Positions 49,301 to 59,149 of a stretch of DNA of 64,000 nucleotides are shown here, piece by piece. The notes beneath the pieces were generated by a model, which saw only the letters and a list, made by a program, of their open reading frames with translations, did no database searches and was not told the origin of the DNA. Location of the stretch: the NCBI GenBank assembly GCA_020059465.1, contig JAGVBZ010000030.1, forward strand, positions 1 through 64,000. Reading direction: 5' to 3'. The stretch's first letter is position 1, and each line of letters starts with the position of its first letter. This stretch comes from Brevinematales bacterium. Lineage in GTDB: Bacteria; Spirochaetota; Brevinematia; Brevinematales; GWF1-51-8. The position numbers and the translations under genes were made by a program.

Positions 49301-50224
49301 TTATCGCGGGACTCCCCCCGTCCGTGGGGGTCGCACCGACTCGAGGGGATGGTACGCGGAATGCGCCGATTTCATGACGGATGATGTGATATGGGTGTAG
49401 ATCTGGGTGGTCGATATATCGGAATGGCCGAGCATCTCCTGCACCGCCCGAAGGTCCGCGCCCTCGTTGACCAGGTGGGTGGCGAACGAGTGCCGGAGCG
49501 TATGGGGCGAAATATCCTTCATGATCCCCGCCTCCGCCGCGCGTTCCTTAACCACGCTCCATACGGTAACCCGTGACAACGGTTTCCCGGTACGCGATAC
49601 GAACACGTTATCGATCCGTTTCCGCCCGTCCATCACGATCCCCCTATATGCGAGGTAACGTTTCAGCCAACCCATCGCGCGTTCGCCCATCGGGACAAGC
49701 CGTTCCTTCGAGCCTTTCCCGAACACCCGCACGAAACCCCGTTCGAAGTTCAGGTCGGTGTTCCGCAGGCCGCACAGTTCGGAGACACGCATCCCGCACG
49801 AGTACAGCATCTCGATCATGCACGAGTTCCGGATATCCTGCCAATCTCCGTCAGCCCCGTCCGGAACCGGCCCGATCATCGCCTCGACCTCCCCGACAGT
49901 CAGGAACTCCGGGAGGGACTTAAGGTACTGCGGACTGTCCAGCAACGCGGCTGGGTTCTCGCCGATCACGCCGAGCTTGTCCAGATAACGGTAAAACCCC
50001 CTGATGCACGAAATCCTGCGCGCGACCGTACGGTTCGTCAGGCCGCGTTCATGCAGCGATACCACGAAATCGAATAAGCGCTCGCGCTTTAAACGGGTGA
50101 TATCCTCGCCCGGTTCGAGAAACTGCTTCAGGTCGTCCAGATCGTCCCTATAGGCGTCGACCGAGTTCCCGGACAGCCTCCGTTCGAACCGCAGATGTGA
50201 AAAAAAATCTTCGAAATAGTTCAT
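49301..50224 (-). CDS. Tyrosine recombinase (XerC/XerD family)
   Basis: HTLRHSFATHLVNEGADLRAVQEMLGHSDISTTQIYTHI and SAM-like N-terminal domain. Confidence 0.93.
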   Translation of the reverse strand: MNYFEDFFSHLRFERRLSGNSVDAYRDDLDDLKQFLEPGEDITRLKRERLFDFVVSLHERGLTNRTVARRISCIRGFYRYLDKLGVIGENPAALLDSPQYLKSLPEFLTVGEVEAMIGPVPDGADGDWQDIRNSCMIEMLYSCGMRVSELCGLRNTDLNFERGFVRVFGKGSKERLVPMGERAMGWLKRYLAYRGIVMDGRKRIDNVFVSRTGKPLSRVTVWSVVKERAAEAGIMKDISPHTLRHSFATHLVNEGADLRAVQEMLGHSDISTTQIYTHITSSVMKSAHSAYHPLESVRPPRTGGVPR

Positions 50225-50388
50225 ATTTTTCTCTCTCCGGCGGTATTATTATCGGAAGGAATGAGAAAATAGGCAAATATTGAATCTGAGCGGTATCATA
50301 CGAATTACTGGCTATTTGGATACGCCGGTTTCTTACTGAAGAGAGGGCGAGAATCAGAAAGTTGTTTTCGGTCTTTATTTAAAAAATA

Positions 50389-50407
50389 CCCCACAATTCC
50401 TGCGGGG
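50389..50407. terminator. Bidirectional terminator downstream of tex
   Basis: ccccaca / tgcgggg stem, A-tract left, T-tract right. Confidence 0.7.
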
Positions 50408-50412
50408 CTTTT

Positions 50413-52704
50413 TTATTCCTTATCGGTTTTCAACGCTTTTAAATACGCACCGATAGTCCCGAAGTTCGACACCGGCTTCTGGGGCGGAGCCTCCTTCGCA
50501 GGCGCCGCTTTCTTCAGTACGGGCGCGGACTTAGGGGGAAACTCCTTCTTCTCGGCGGGCTTGGGCTGGCCGGGAGTTGATTCCTTCTTCCGGGACAACG
50601 ATATCCGCCGCCGGACGGGGTCCATTTCGATGATCCGGCACTCGACCAAATCGCCGACCTTGATCACCTCGCTCGGGTCTTTCACATAACGGTCGCTGAG
50701 CTCGGAGATATGCAGGAGCGCGGTCTCTTTGATCCCGAGGTCGATAAACGCGCCGAACGGTACGACGTTCTTGACCTTGCCCTTCACCGTCATCCCCGGC
50801 TTGAGGTCTTCGAACGTCACCACTCCCTTCTGGAACACCGAAGCGGGGAAATCGTCACGCGGGTCGCGGTTGGGCTTCTTGAGTTCCTCGATAATATCCC
50901 TGACCGTCGTATCGCCCACCCCGAACTTCGCCTTTAAATCCTGCTGAACCGTTTTATCGATTGCCGTCTGTTCCTTGATAAGACGGAGGATTTCCCCGGC
51001 GATTTCATAGTTCTCCGGGTGCACCCACGTGTTATCCAACGGGTTCGCGCTCTCAGGGACTTTTAAAAACCCGGCGGCCTGCTCGAAACTTTTCGGCCCC
51101 ATCCCGGACACCTGCTTCAAATCGTCGCGGCTTTTGATCGTCCCGACCTTATCGCGGTATTCCACTATATGCTTCGCGATAGTCGTGTTCACCCCGGAAA
51201 CATACCGGAGGAGCGACCATGACGCGGTATTGATATTCACACCGACATTGTTCACCACCGACTCGACCACCTCATCAAGAGAGGACGCGAGCGACTTCTG
51301 GTTCACATCGTGCTGGTACATCCCCACCCCGATGGACTGCGGGTCGATCTTGACCAATTCCGCGAGTGGGTCCTGCAGACGGCGGCCGATCGATATCGCG
51401 CCGCGTATCGTGAGGTCGAGGTTCGGAAATTCCTCGCCCGCGAGCGGGGACGCCGAATACACGCTTGCCCCGTCCTCGGAGACCACTGTAAACTGCGTAT
51501 CGAGACTGTTCTCCGCGATCGTCTCCGCGACTTGCAATTGTACCTCGTGCGACCCGGTGCCATTTCCGATAGCGATCAGATGTATATCGTACTTCTTTAC
51601 CGCGTCGGCGATTGCCTTTTTCGCCTCGTCGGGCTTATGCTGGTAGATCATGAAATACCCGAGGTACTTGCCGCTCTCGTCGAGCGCGGCGCATTTTGTC
51701 CCGGTACGTATACCCGGATCGATACCCAATACCCGCGTGCGCTTGATGGGCGGCTGTAAAAGCAGGTTGCGGAGGTTCTCCGAGAAAATATGGATCCCCT
51801 CGGATTCCGCCTCGTCCCATTGCGTGCCGCGGATATCGCGGAGCACCGCCGGAAACAAGAGACGCTTAAGCCCGTCGGCAACCGCGTTCTTATGATAGAA
51901 GCTGGGGGCGGTATAACGGCGCTGGACTTCCGCCTCGGCGTTCTCCGCCTCGAACTCGATCTTCACCGCAAGCTCGCCCTCGCGTTCGCCGCGGTTGATC
52001 GCCATAATCCGATGGGATTTCAGAGACGAGACCGTCTCTTTATAATCGTAATACATTTTATACACACTTTCGTCGGCGTTCTTGAGGCCGTTGATCTCGA
52101 TCTGCCCGTGCTTCACCACAAAGTTCCGGCACATCGCACGGTTATCCATATCCTGCGCGGCACGTTCCGCGATAATATCCATCGCGCCCTGGAGCGCGTC
52201 GTCACGGTTCTCGACTCCCTTCTCGGCGTCTATGAACTCCAGCGCGGCCTTCTCCAATTCGACGTCGCTCATGGTGACCATCATATCCGCGAGGGGTTCG
52301 AGGCCCTTCTCGATAGCGATCATCGCGCGGGTCTTCTTTTTCTGCTTGTAGGGCGCGTAGATATCCTCGAGCTCCGACATGGTCGCGCACTTCCGGATAT
52401 TCTCGTAGAGGTCTTCTGTCAATAGTCCGCGCGAGAAGATGACTTTTATCATTTCGATGCGCCGGGTTTCGAGGTTGACATACTGGGTCAGGAGATGGGA
52501 AATATCGCGCACCTTGGTCTCGTCGAGCGATCCGGTAATCTCCTTACGGTAACGCGAAATGAACGGCACGGTGCAACCTTCATGGATGAGCCCGACTGTC
52601 GCATGTACCTGCCGCGACACGACCTCGATCTCCGCCGCGATCCGTCCGATAATCTCCGCCTCGTCGACAGCAAGACTGTTGATAAATTCTTCGTTGAGTT
52701 CCAT
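50413..52704 (-). CDS. tex: Tex-family RNA-binding protein with S1 domain
   Basis: VLGIDPGIRTGTKCAALDESG, HhH region, C-terminal S1 domain GMTVKGKVKNVVPFGAFIDLGIKETALLHISELS. Confidence 0.95.
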   Translation of the reverse strand: MELNEEFINSLAVDEAEIIGRIAAEIEVVSRQVHATVGLIHEGCTVPFISRYRKEITGSLDETKVRDISHLLTQYVNLETRRIEMIKVIFSRGLLTEDLYENIRKCATMSELEDIYAPYKQKKKTRAMIAIEKGLEPLADMMVTMSDVELEKAALEFIDAEKGVENRDDALQGAMDIIAERAAQDMDNRAMCRNFVVKHGQIEINGLKNADESVYKMYYDYKETVSSLKSHRIMAINRGEREGELAVKIEFEAENAEAEVQRRYTAPSFYHKNAVADGLKRLLFPAVLRDIRGTQWDEAESEGIHIFSENLRNLLLQPPIKRTRVLGIDPGIRTGTKCAALDESGKYLGYFMIYQHKPDEAKKAIADAVKKYDIHLIAIGNGTGSHEVQLQVAETIAENSLDTQFTVVSEDGASVYSASPLAGEEFPNLDLTIRGAISIGRRLQDPLAELVKIDPQSIGVGMYQHDVNQKSLASSLDEVVESVVNNVGVNINTASWSLLRYVSGVNTTIAKHIVEYRDKVGTIKSRDDLKQVSGMGPKSFEQAAGFLKVPESANPLDNTWVHPENYEIAGEILRLIKEQTAIDKTVQQDLKAKFGVGDTTVRDIIEELKKPNRDPRDDFPASVFQKGVVTFEDLKPGMTVKGKVKNVVPFGAFIDLGIKETALLHISELSDRYVKDPSEVIKVGDLVECRIIEMDPVRRRISLSRKKESTPGQPKPAEKKEFPPKSAPVLKKAAPAKEAPPQKPVSNFGTIGAYLKALKTDKE

Positions 52705-52766
52705 TATTCCCTCCCGAGAGTGTGAGGTTATATTCTACCGTGAATCGGCGAAAAAGTAAAGGTCAT

Positions 52767-52828
52767 TGCATGACGGCTATTCCCGATATCAAACAGTGTC
52801 TCATCAGACAGATATAGCCCGTGATGCA
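52767..52828 (+). repeat. Interspersed repeat family 1, copy D (clearest inverted ends)
   Basis: tgcatgacggctattcccgatat-N26-agcccgtgatgca; ends tgcatgacgg.ctat and rc tgcatcacgggctat. Confidence 0.75.
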
Positions 52829-52890
52829 GGACTTTCAGTCTTATTCGCAGTATGGCGGGGGCTTGTCCTCGCCGCATGGCGGGGGCTTGT

Positions 52891-52931
52891 CCCATTACGA
52901 TAGATTGTATATGGTAAAATCGTTAGCCTGC
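52891..52931 (+). repeat. Interspersed repeat family 2, copy 1
   Basis: cccattacgatagattgtatatggtaaaatcgttagcctgc; 39/41 identical to 53070-53110. Confidence 0.8.
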
Positions 52932-53069
52932 GACAGAAAAAACAGCGTCACCCTGAGCATTAGTCGAAGGGTGCCGCAGAGACACCCCCGCTTCGCGAGG
53001 GCAAGCGGAGAACACGGAGGGAGAATAGTACTGCGCCCCCTCCTTGCAGTCGGGGACAAGCACGCTAAT

Positions 53070-53110
53070 CCCATTACGATAGATTGTATATGGTGAAATC
53101 GTCAGCCTGC
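53070..53110 (+). repeat. Interspersed repeat family 2, copy 2
   Basis: cccattacgatagattgtatatggtgaaatcgtcagcctgc. Confidence 0.8.
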
Positions 53111-53190
53111 CTTCTATCTTTGTTAGAAGGTAGACAGGTCCTCGCGCGAAGCGCGGGGGCTAATCCCATTGCCAATAAAACGAAAAATAT

Positions 53191-53223
53191 GGCTGTCAGT
53201 CTGCTGTTCGCAGGCTGACAGCC
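53191..53223 (-). terminator. Terminator of the 53242-54522 lipoprotein gene
   Basis: ggctgtcagtctgc / gcaggctgacagcc 14-bp stem with one wobble; T-rich tail on minus strand. Confidence 0.8.
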
Positions 53224-53241
53224 GTCCTATTCCGGAAGATT

Positions 53242-54522
53242 TTACCAATGATAGATATAAGCTGAACCCATATTCGTCAATCCGTTCACATCGTCCAGAT
53301 TTGCGCCGATTACCGCATCCGAGCAGTCATAGGACAATCCGATAGAGTACCCGAAATAATCGCCATTACCGGGATCGGAGGCGATTATTTCTTTATCCTG
53401 TGTCCAAACATATTCCGAATCATAGACAAAACGGTAGACCACACCCTGACTATTATTTCTGAAAAGCGCGGCTCCCATTACATACTTCCCGTCGCCGGAA
53501 ACTTTTACGCATGTACCCAGATGATCTCCCGTCAATGCATTCGTCGGGATTAACTTCGTCTCGTCCCAGAAGCCCTTATATTTATACAGATATATTGCCC
53601 CGGTACTATTGGTTGTCGGCGAATCGGCATTAAAACTTCCGACCGCAACCAACTGGCCGTCGTCGGAAACATCGACCGAATACCCGTATTGATCGTTACC
53701 CAATCCGTCCGATGCAAGAAGTGCGGAGTTTTGGACATATCCACTCCCGTTCCACCTGAAAACATACGCACATCCCTGATCGGTATTTGCGGCAATATCG
53801 TTTATCCACGCTCCGGAAACAACAGTATACCCGTACGCAGAAACCGCCACGCTAAACCCGTTCTCATCGATTGCCGTGGCGTCAGCGGCAACTAGGATAT
53901 ATTCATTATATGTATTCCCATCCCAGCGGAAAACGACTACGCATCCGCGTGAGGTATAATAACCCCGCGCTCCCGCTACTATAGTACCGCCATCGGGAGA
54001 AATATCGATATTTTCACCCATTTTAAGCTTATTCGTAGAAATCGAAGAAATAAGTTTAATTTCGTTCCACTTGCCATCGGTGTATTTGTATACATAAACC
54101 GCGCCGCAATTAGAATTCGCGCCGATATCCGCGGAATAAGCTCCCACAGCGATAACACTGCCGTCATCGGAAATAGCCACCGATCTGCCGAAGGAATCGC
54201 CCCATGCCCCGTCGGATGCTATAAACTCTTTAATTTCGATCCATCCCAACGAATCGTTCCATTCGTAAAGATATGCGGCCCCATGAGTCTGCTGCCATAA
54301 CTCCTGAATTCCCGGCGCTCCCACCAGCACATACTTCCCGTTCCCGCTCATCGCAACCGATTTTCCATATTCGTCACCAGCCTTTCCATTCTGAGAAAAC
54401 AGGAATTTTTCCGCAGGTTTTGAGATAAACACTCCTTGCGATGAACCCGGCTCCTGAGCACACGACAAAAAAAGTGCCGTCACCGATAAACAAAGCATCA
54501 TTCCTAAACTTCGAATACTCAT
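53242..54522 (-). CDS. Lipoprotein with FG-GAP/integrin-alpha-like repeats
   Basis: Lipobox ALFLSC; seven repeats of the type GDxFGxSVAISDDGxVIAVGAYxAD...GAVYVYKY. Confidence 0.8.
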   Translation of the reverse strand: MSIRSLGMMLCLSVTALFLSCAQEPGSSQGVFISKPAEKFLFSQNGKAGDEYGKSVAMSGNGKYVLVGAPGIQELWQQTHGAAYLYEWNDSLGWIEIKEFIASDGAWGDSFGRSVAISDDGSVIAVGAYSADIGANSNCGAVYVYKYTDGKWNEIKLISSISTNKLKMGENIDISPDGGTIVAGARGYYTSRGCVVVFRWDGNTYNEYILVAADATAIDENGFSVAVSAYGYTVVSGAWINDIAANTDQGCAYVFRWNGSGYVQNSALLASDGLGNDQYGYSVDVSDDGQLVAVGSFNADSPTTNSTGAIYLYKYKGFWDETKLIPTNALTGDHLGTCVKVSGDGKYVMGAALFRNNSQGVVYRFVYDSEYVWTQDKEIIASDPGNGDYFGYSIGLSYDCSDAVIGANLDDVNGLTNMGSAYIYHW

Positions 54523-54674
54523 TTTCCCTCCAGATATTTTCATTAAAGTATTATATCACAAATGTTAATAAAAAACAAACCCGAAATCGCGTTTCATTTT
54601 TTTTACCGCTCCCACTTCTCACTTGTAACTTTCCCGCTATCCCGCTATAATATACCCCGAACATAAACGAGGCA

Positions 54675-56555
54675 ATGATGGAATACCCTATCCGTTATAA
54701 CGTTATCGTGATCGGGGGCGGGCACGCCGGCATCGAGGCCGCGCTCGCTTCCGCGCGAATCTTCAATACGCACGACCCCGCCCTGCGCGCGCTTCTGCTC
54801 ACGTCGAACATCGATCTCGTGGGGCAGATGCCGTGCAACCCGTCGGTCGGGGGTATCGGCAAGGGCCAGCTCGTGAAGGAGACCGACGCGCTCGGAGGGG
54901 AGATCGGGCTTGCGACAGACAGCGCGGGAATCCAGTTCCGCACCCTCAACACCCGGAAAGGCCCGGCGGTACGCTCGTCGCGCGTCCAGGCCGACAAGGC
55001 GGAGTACCGGAAATATATGCAGGACGTTATCGAACGCCAGCCGTGCCTCGATACCGCGCAGGGGCTTGCGGAGGACTTGCTGGTCGAGGACGGCGCTGTC
55101 ACAGGGGTGATCGACACGCTCGGCACCGTATACCGCGCGGACACGGTTGTGATCACGCCGGGGACGTTCCTCAACGGCGTCATCCATATCGGCTTGACGA
55201 CCATCCCGGCGGGACGGCTCGGCGAGGGCCCGGCGGTGAAGCTGTCGGACACGTTTCGGCGGCTCGGCTTCAGGGTCGGACGATTCAAGACCGGCACTCC
55301 CGCGCGCCTCGACAAACGCACGATCGACTATTCCGGAATGGATCCCCAATACGGCGACGCCCCTATCCGCCCGTTCTCGTTCCGGAGCGGCGCGATCGAG
55401 CGCGAACAGGCGCCGTGCTGGCTGACGCATACGTCGCCGGAAACCCACCGTATCATCCGCGAGAATATCGACTGCGCGCCCATGTACTCCGGGAAAATAC
55501 AGGCCACCGGAGTCCGGTACTGCCCGTCTATCGAAGACAAGATCATGAAATTTCCCGATAAAGAGCGTCACCACGTGTTCATCGAACCGGAGGGGCTGTC
55601 CACCGGCGAGGTTTACCCGAACGGTATCTCCAACGGTTTCCCGCTCGAGGTACAGATCCCGCTGATACATAGCATCCCCGGCCTAGAGCACGCGGTGATG
55701 ACGCGCCCGGCGTACGCGATCGAGCACGACTATATCGACCCGACCGAGCTGTATCCGTCGCTCGAGACCAAGCGCGTGCGGGGGCTTTTCCTCGCGGGGC
55801 AGATCAACGGGACGACCGGGTACGAGGAGGCAGCCTCGCAGGGCATGATCGCCGGCATCAACGCCGCACGCCGCGCGATGTCGATGGAGCCGTTCGTTAT
55901 CGACCGTTCGCAGGGATATATCGGCGTGCTGATCGACGATCTGACCGCGCTCGGTACGAACGAGCCGTACCGGATGTTTACGTCGCGGGTGGAATACCGT
56001 CTCGTCCTGCGCGAGGATAACGCCGACCTCCGGCTGTCGAAGCTGGGGTACGAACTCGGCATCCTGCCCGGCGAAGCGTACCGCGCGGTCGAGGAGAAGC
56101 GCACGCATATCGACACGGAAACCGCGCGCCTTCACGGCACCAAGATCAACACCACCCCCGCAGTCCTCGCATCGCTTGCGCAGATGGGCACGTCCGATAT
56201 CCGCAAACCCCAGACCCTCGCGAGCATCCTCCAACGCCCCGGTGTGACCTACGCCGCCCTCGCGGAACATTTCCCCCCGCCCGCGCTCCTGAACGATTCC
56301 GAACGGGAACAGGTCGAGACCGGCATCAAGTACGAAGGATATATCCGCGACGAGGTACGCCTGATCGAACAGTTCAAGCGGATCGAGGAGATCCGTATCC
56401 CCGACGGATTTGCGTATGAGGGGATATCCGGTCTGCGCGGCGAGGAGACCGAGAAGCTGAACCTGCACCGCCCGGTGAATCTGGGGCAGGCGTCGCGGAT
56501 ATCCGGGATACGCCCCGCCGCGATCCAGATACTCATGTTGATGCTGAAGGGGTAA
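54675..56555 (+). CDS. mnmG: tRNA uridine-5-carboxymethylaminomethyl modification enzyme MnmG/GidA
   Basis: [54 protein letters not shown]. Confidence 0.96.
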   Translation: MMEYPIRYNVIVIGGGHAGIEAALASARIFNTHDPALRALLLTSNIDLVGQMPCNPSVGGIGKGQLVKETDALGGEIGLATDSAGIQFRTLNTRKGPAVRSSRVQADKAEYRKYMQDVIERQPCLDTAQGLAEDLLVEDGAVTGVIDTLGTVYRADTVVITPGTFLNGVIHIGLTTIPAGRLGEGPAVKLSDTFRRLGFRVGRFKTGTPARLDKRTIDYSGMDPQYGDAPIRPFSFRSGAIEREQAPCWLTHTSPETHRIIRENIDCAPMYSGKIQATGVRYCPSIEDKIMKFPDKERHHVFIEPEGLSTGEVYPNGISNGFPLEVQIPLIHSIPGLEHAVMTRPAYAIEHDYIDPTELYPSLETKRVRGLFLAGQINGTTGYEEAASQGMIAGINAARRAMSMEPFVIDRSQGYIGVLIDDLTALGTNEPYRMFTSRVEYRLVLREDNADLRLSKLGYELGILPGEAYRAVEEKRTHIDTETARLHGTKINTTPAVLASLAQMGTSDIRKPQTLASILQRPGVTYAALAEHFPPPALLNDSEREQVETGIKYEGYIRDEVRLIEQFKRIEEIRIPDGFAYEGISGLRGEETEKLNLHRPVNLGQASRISGIRPAAIQILMLMLKG

Positions 56556-56639
56556 AACTCAATTATGAACACAGCCTCTGCTTGCGGATTGAGGCGTAAT
56601 AAGTTACAATAAGAATAAAATGTGTCATAGGAGTGTCCG

Positions 56640-57848
56640 ATGGGCGGAAAAATTCAAATCATCACCAATATCGTCGCGAGCGCGACAACTAATATCATTA
56701 CAAACACAATACCTGCCGCAGATCAGCAGATAGCGCAGACCAACGAGTTTATGCAGTCTGCGGTCGCCACCAATCTGACGGAGATGTTCCCGTTCCTCGA
56801 GACATCTGTGCTCGACAATACGATACTCGCTTATATCGCGAGCCTATTGATACTTATACTGGGGATTACCATAGTCCTGATAGTTCACAGGATCGTCCTT
56901 CACCGGATTCATAGAATTGCGGAGAAATCACAGACTAAGACGGACGATTTCATAGTCCAGCTGGTCAGGAAAGACCTCCTGCCGTTTCTTTATTTCGGCG
57001 CATTTTATCTGGCCACCCGTTTCCTGATCCTGAATAAATTTATCGACGATGCCATCAATATTATCGGGGTAATACTGATCTGTGTTCTCTTAGTCCTTTT
57101 CATATCGAGCCTCATCCGCTATTTCCTGACAAACTGGCTGATTAAACGTGAGACCGACGAGAAACGTCTCCGCACATTGAAAAGCATTGTCCCGATGGTC
57201 AACATTGTCGTCTGGATTATCGGCGTGATCTTCCTGCTGGACAACCTCGGCTTCGATATCTCGGCGGTGGTCGCGGGACTAGGTATCGGCGGTATCGCGG
57301 TGGCGTTGGCGGCGCAGGCTGTACTGGGCGACCTGTTCAGCTATTTTTCGATCCTGCTCGACCGTCCCTTCGAACTGGGGGACTTTATCATAGTCGGCGA
57401 CCTGATGGGTACTGTCGAACGGATCGGGCTGAAAACGACGCGGATCCGCAGTCTCAGCGGCGAGCAATTGATTTTTTCCAATACCGACCTGACTAAATCC
57501 CGTGTCAGCAACTATAAACGGATGCAGACCCGCCGCGTGGTATTCGGTTTCGGTGTGGTCTACGAGACACCGCTCGCCAAGCTGAAGAAAATACCTGAGA
57601 TCGTGAAAGAGATAATCGTGAGTCTCGGCAAGGAGGCGGTGTTCGACCGGGCGCATTTCCAGAAATTCGGGGATTTCAGCCTCGATTTCGAAGCGGTCTA
57701 TATCGCGCAGACCGCCGACTATAACCGTTATATGGACCTCCAGCAGACCATCAATCTCGCGCTGTTCGAACGTTTCCAGAAGGAGAAGATCGAGTTCGCG
57801 TATCCCACTCAGGTGGTGAATGTGAATCAAATGGGCGGGAAAAAATAA
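56640..57848 (+). CDS. MscS-family mechanosensitive ion channel
   Basis: Multiple TM plus VAGLGIGGIAVALAAQAVLGDLFSYFSILLDRPFELGDFI. Confidence 0.93.
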   Translation: MGGKIQIITNIVASATTNIITNTIPAADQQIAQTNEFMQSAVATNLTEMFPFLETSVLDNTILAYIASLLILILGITIVLIVHRIVLHRIHRIAEKSQTKTDDFIVQLVRKDLLPFLYFGAFYLATRFLILNKFIDDAINIIGVILICVLLVLFISSLIRYFLTNWLIKRETDEKRLRTLKSIVPMVNIVVWIIGVIFLLDNLGFDISAVVAGLGIGGIAVALAAQAVLGDLFSYFSILLDRPFELGDFIIVGDLMGTVERIGLKTTRIRSLSGEQLIFSNTDLTKSRVSNYKRMQTRRVVFGFGVVYETPLAKLKKIPEIVKEIIVSLGKEAVFDRAHFQKFGDFSLDFEAVYIAQTADYNRYMDLQQTINLALFERFQKEKIEFAYPTQVVNVNQMGGKK

Positions 57849-58027
57849 TTCGGTTCAATCCGGCAGTCCCGCATGATTTCGCCTTGATTCAACATCTTAT
57901 ATCCCCCGTCAGGCATGCGGGCTGTAGGCATGCTTTTTAAAGAATAGTATCAATGTTTTCAACACTTGACAAAAATAGAAGCGGAGATATAATTATTTCA
58001 TACGATATCCGTGAAAGGGGGATAGAA

Positions 58028-58411
58028 ATGAAGAAACTGACCGCCGCGATTGTGGTATTATCCGGCTTTATGTTCGTTCTCGCCGGATGCGGCCCCGCCG
58101 ATACTTCCCTGGTTATCGGGAACTGGTACCTGTATTCCCAATCATACGATTCGAACATCTATACGCTGAATACCACAAAAGTGCTTTCAGTATATTACGC
58201 CGATATGACGGTTGTAGCCTACGACAGGTCGTCGTCAAGCGGGCCGTACGACCATACGAACAGCGGCACTTATACTATCGACGCGAATACTAAAGAATTA
58301 AAAACATCAGTCAACGGGTATGTCAATTCATATACGTACAGCTTCCCGGATAACGATACAATGAAGCTGATTATGCCGTCCAGCGACGAAAAGGTGTTCA
58401 AGCGCTGGTAA
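58028..58411 (+). CDS. Small hypothetical lipoprotein
   Basis: Lipobox FVLAGC; start at MKKLTA. Confidence 0.7.
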   Translation: MKKLTAAIVVLSGFMFVLAGCGPADTSLVIGNWYLYSQSYDSNIYTLNTTKVLSVYYADMTVVAYDRSSSSGPYDHTNSGTYTIDANTKELKTSVNGYVNSYTYSFPDNDTMKLIMPSSDEKVFKRW

Positions 58412-58474
58412 TTTTCCCGATAGCCTCCACCAACTTATCCACCTCCCCCTCCGTGTTCCACTTCGACAGCGACA
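58411..58474 (+). repeat. 64-bp direct repeat, left copy (duplicated 3' end of the aminotransferase gene)
   Basis: 63/64 identical to 59160-59223. Confidence 0.92.
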
Positions 58475-58493
58475 AATAGGTTTCATAAGATTT

Positions 58494-58871
58494 TTATTTC
58501 TCTAGCGGATTAATAATTTCGATATCATCGAATGCGGCAAAATCTTTGAAATTTGCGGTATATAAAACAGCTTCAATATTTTTCGCCGTTGCCAGAATAA
58601 TTGCGTCAGGGAGTTTCAGTTTCATCGATTTCCTGATTTCCACCGTGATATCCGCTATTTCCATGGAAATGGCGATAATTTCCATCATCTCCAGCATCTT
58701 CCTGATAATTGTCTCTTCTCCGGCGGAGCGAAACCGAAATCCCAACACTTCCATATAAGTAATGATGGAAACAGTTATACACTCATATCTTTCAAACAAA
58801 GAGGGATCAAGGATTCCCTGTGAAAGATAAACGATAATATTGCTGTCAAGCAATACTGCTTTACCATTCAC
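58494..58871 (-). CDS. PIN-domain toxin (VapC-like)
   Basis: VLLDSNIIVYLSQG...ITYMEVLGF...LKLPDAIILATAKN...LYTANFKDF. Confidence 0.88.
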   Translation of the reverse strand: MNGKAVLLDSNIIVYLSQGILDPSLFERYECITVSIITYMEVLGFRFRSAGEETIIRKMLEMMEIIAISMEIADITVEIRKSMKLKLPDAIILATAKNIEAVLYTANFKDFAAFDDIEIINPLEK

Positions 58872-59091
58872 TTCTAAGCTTCCTCTGCCATTCTACCGGA
58901 TCGTCAATCTCTTGAAATACATTCGCATCTTTAGCCGCTTTAATAATACTGCGCAGAGACTCGTGTCTTTTGGATGTATTCTGCAGACGGATTTCAACTT
59001 CACCTTTCATTTTCGGAAGGTCTTTTTCTTTTATCTCGATCTTTCCGTTATCGTATATCCCATGCAGAATAATCAAAATATCCTCCTTCAT
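58861..59091 (-). CDS. Antitoxin of the PIN pair (AF2212/DUF104-like N-terminus)
   Basis: ILHGIYDNGKIEIKEKDLPKMKGEVEIRL; overlaps the toxin by 11 bp. Confidence 0.75.
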   Translation of the reverse strand: MKEDILIILHGIYDNGKIEIKEKDLPKMKGEVEIRLQNTSKRHESLRSIIKAAKDANVFQEIDDPVEWQRKLRSEW

Positions 59092-59149
59092 TTCTACAGA
59101 AAATTCTAATTTCTTATTATAGAATTGTCAATGAATAGCGGGATTTGTA

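Noticed and set aside
54645-55670. 341-aa minus-strand ORF
   Set aside because: Antisense to the N-terminal half of mnmG; Arg/Asp-rich shadow translation.
57911-57935. gcatgcgggctgtaggcatgcttttt as a terminator after the MscS gene
   Set aside because: The arms are two separate gcatgc palindromes rather than a convincing single stem; too weak to call.
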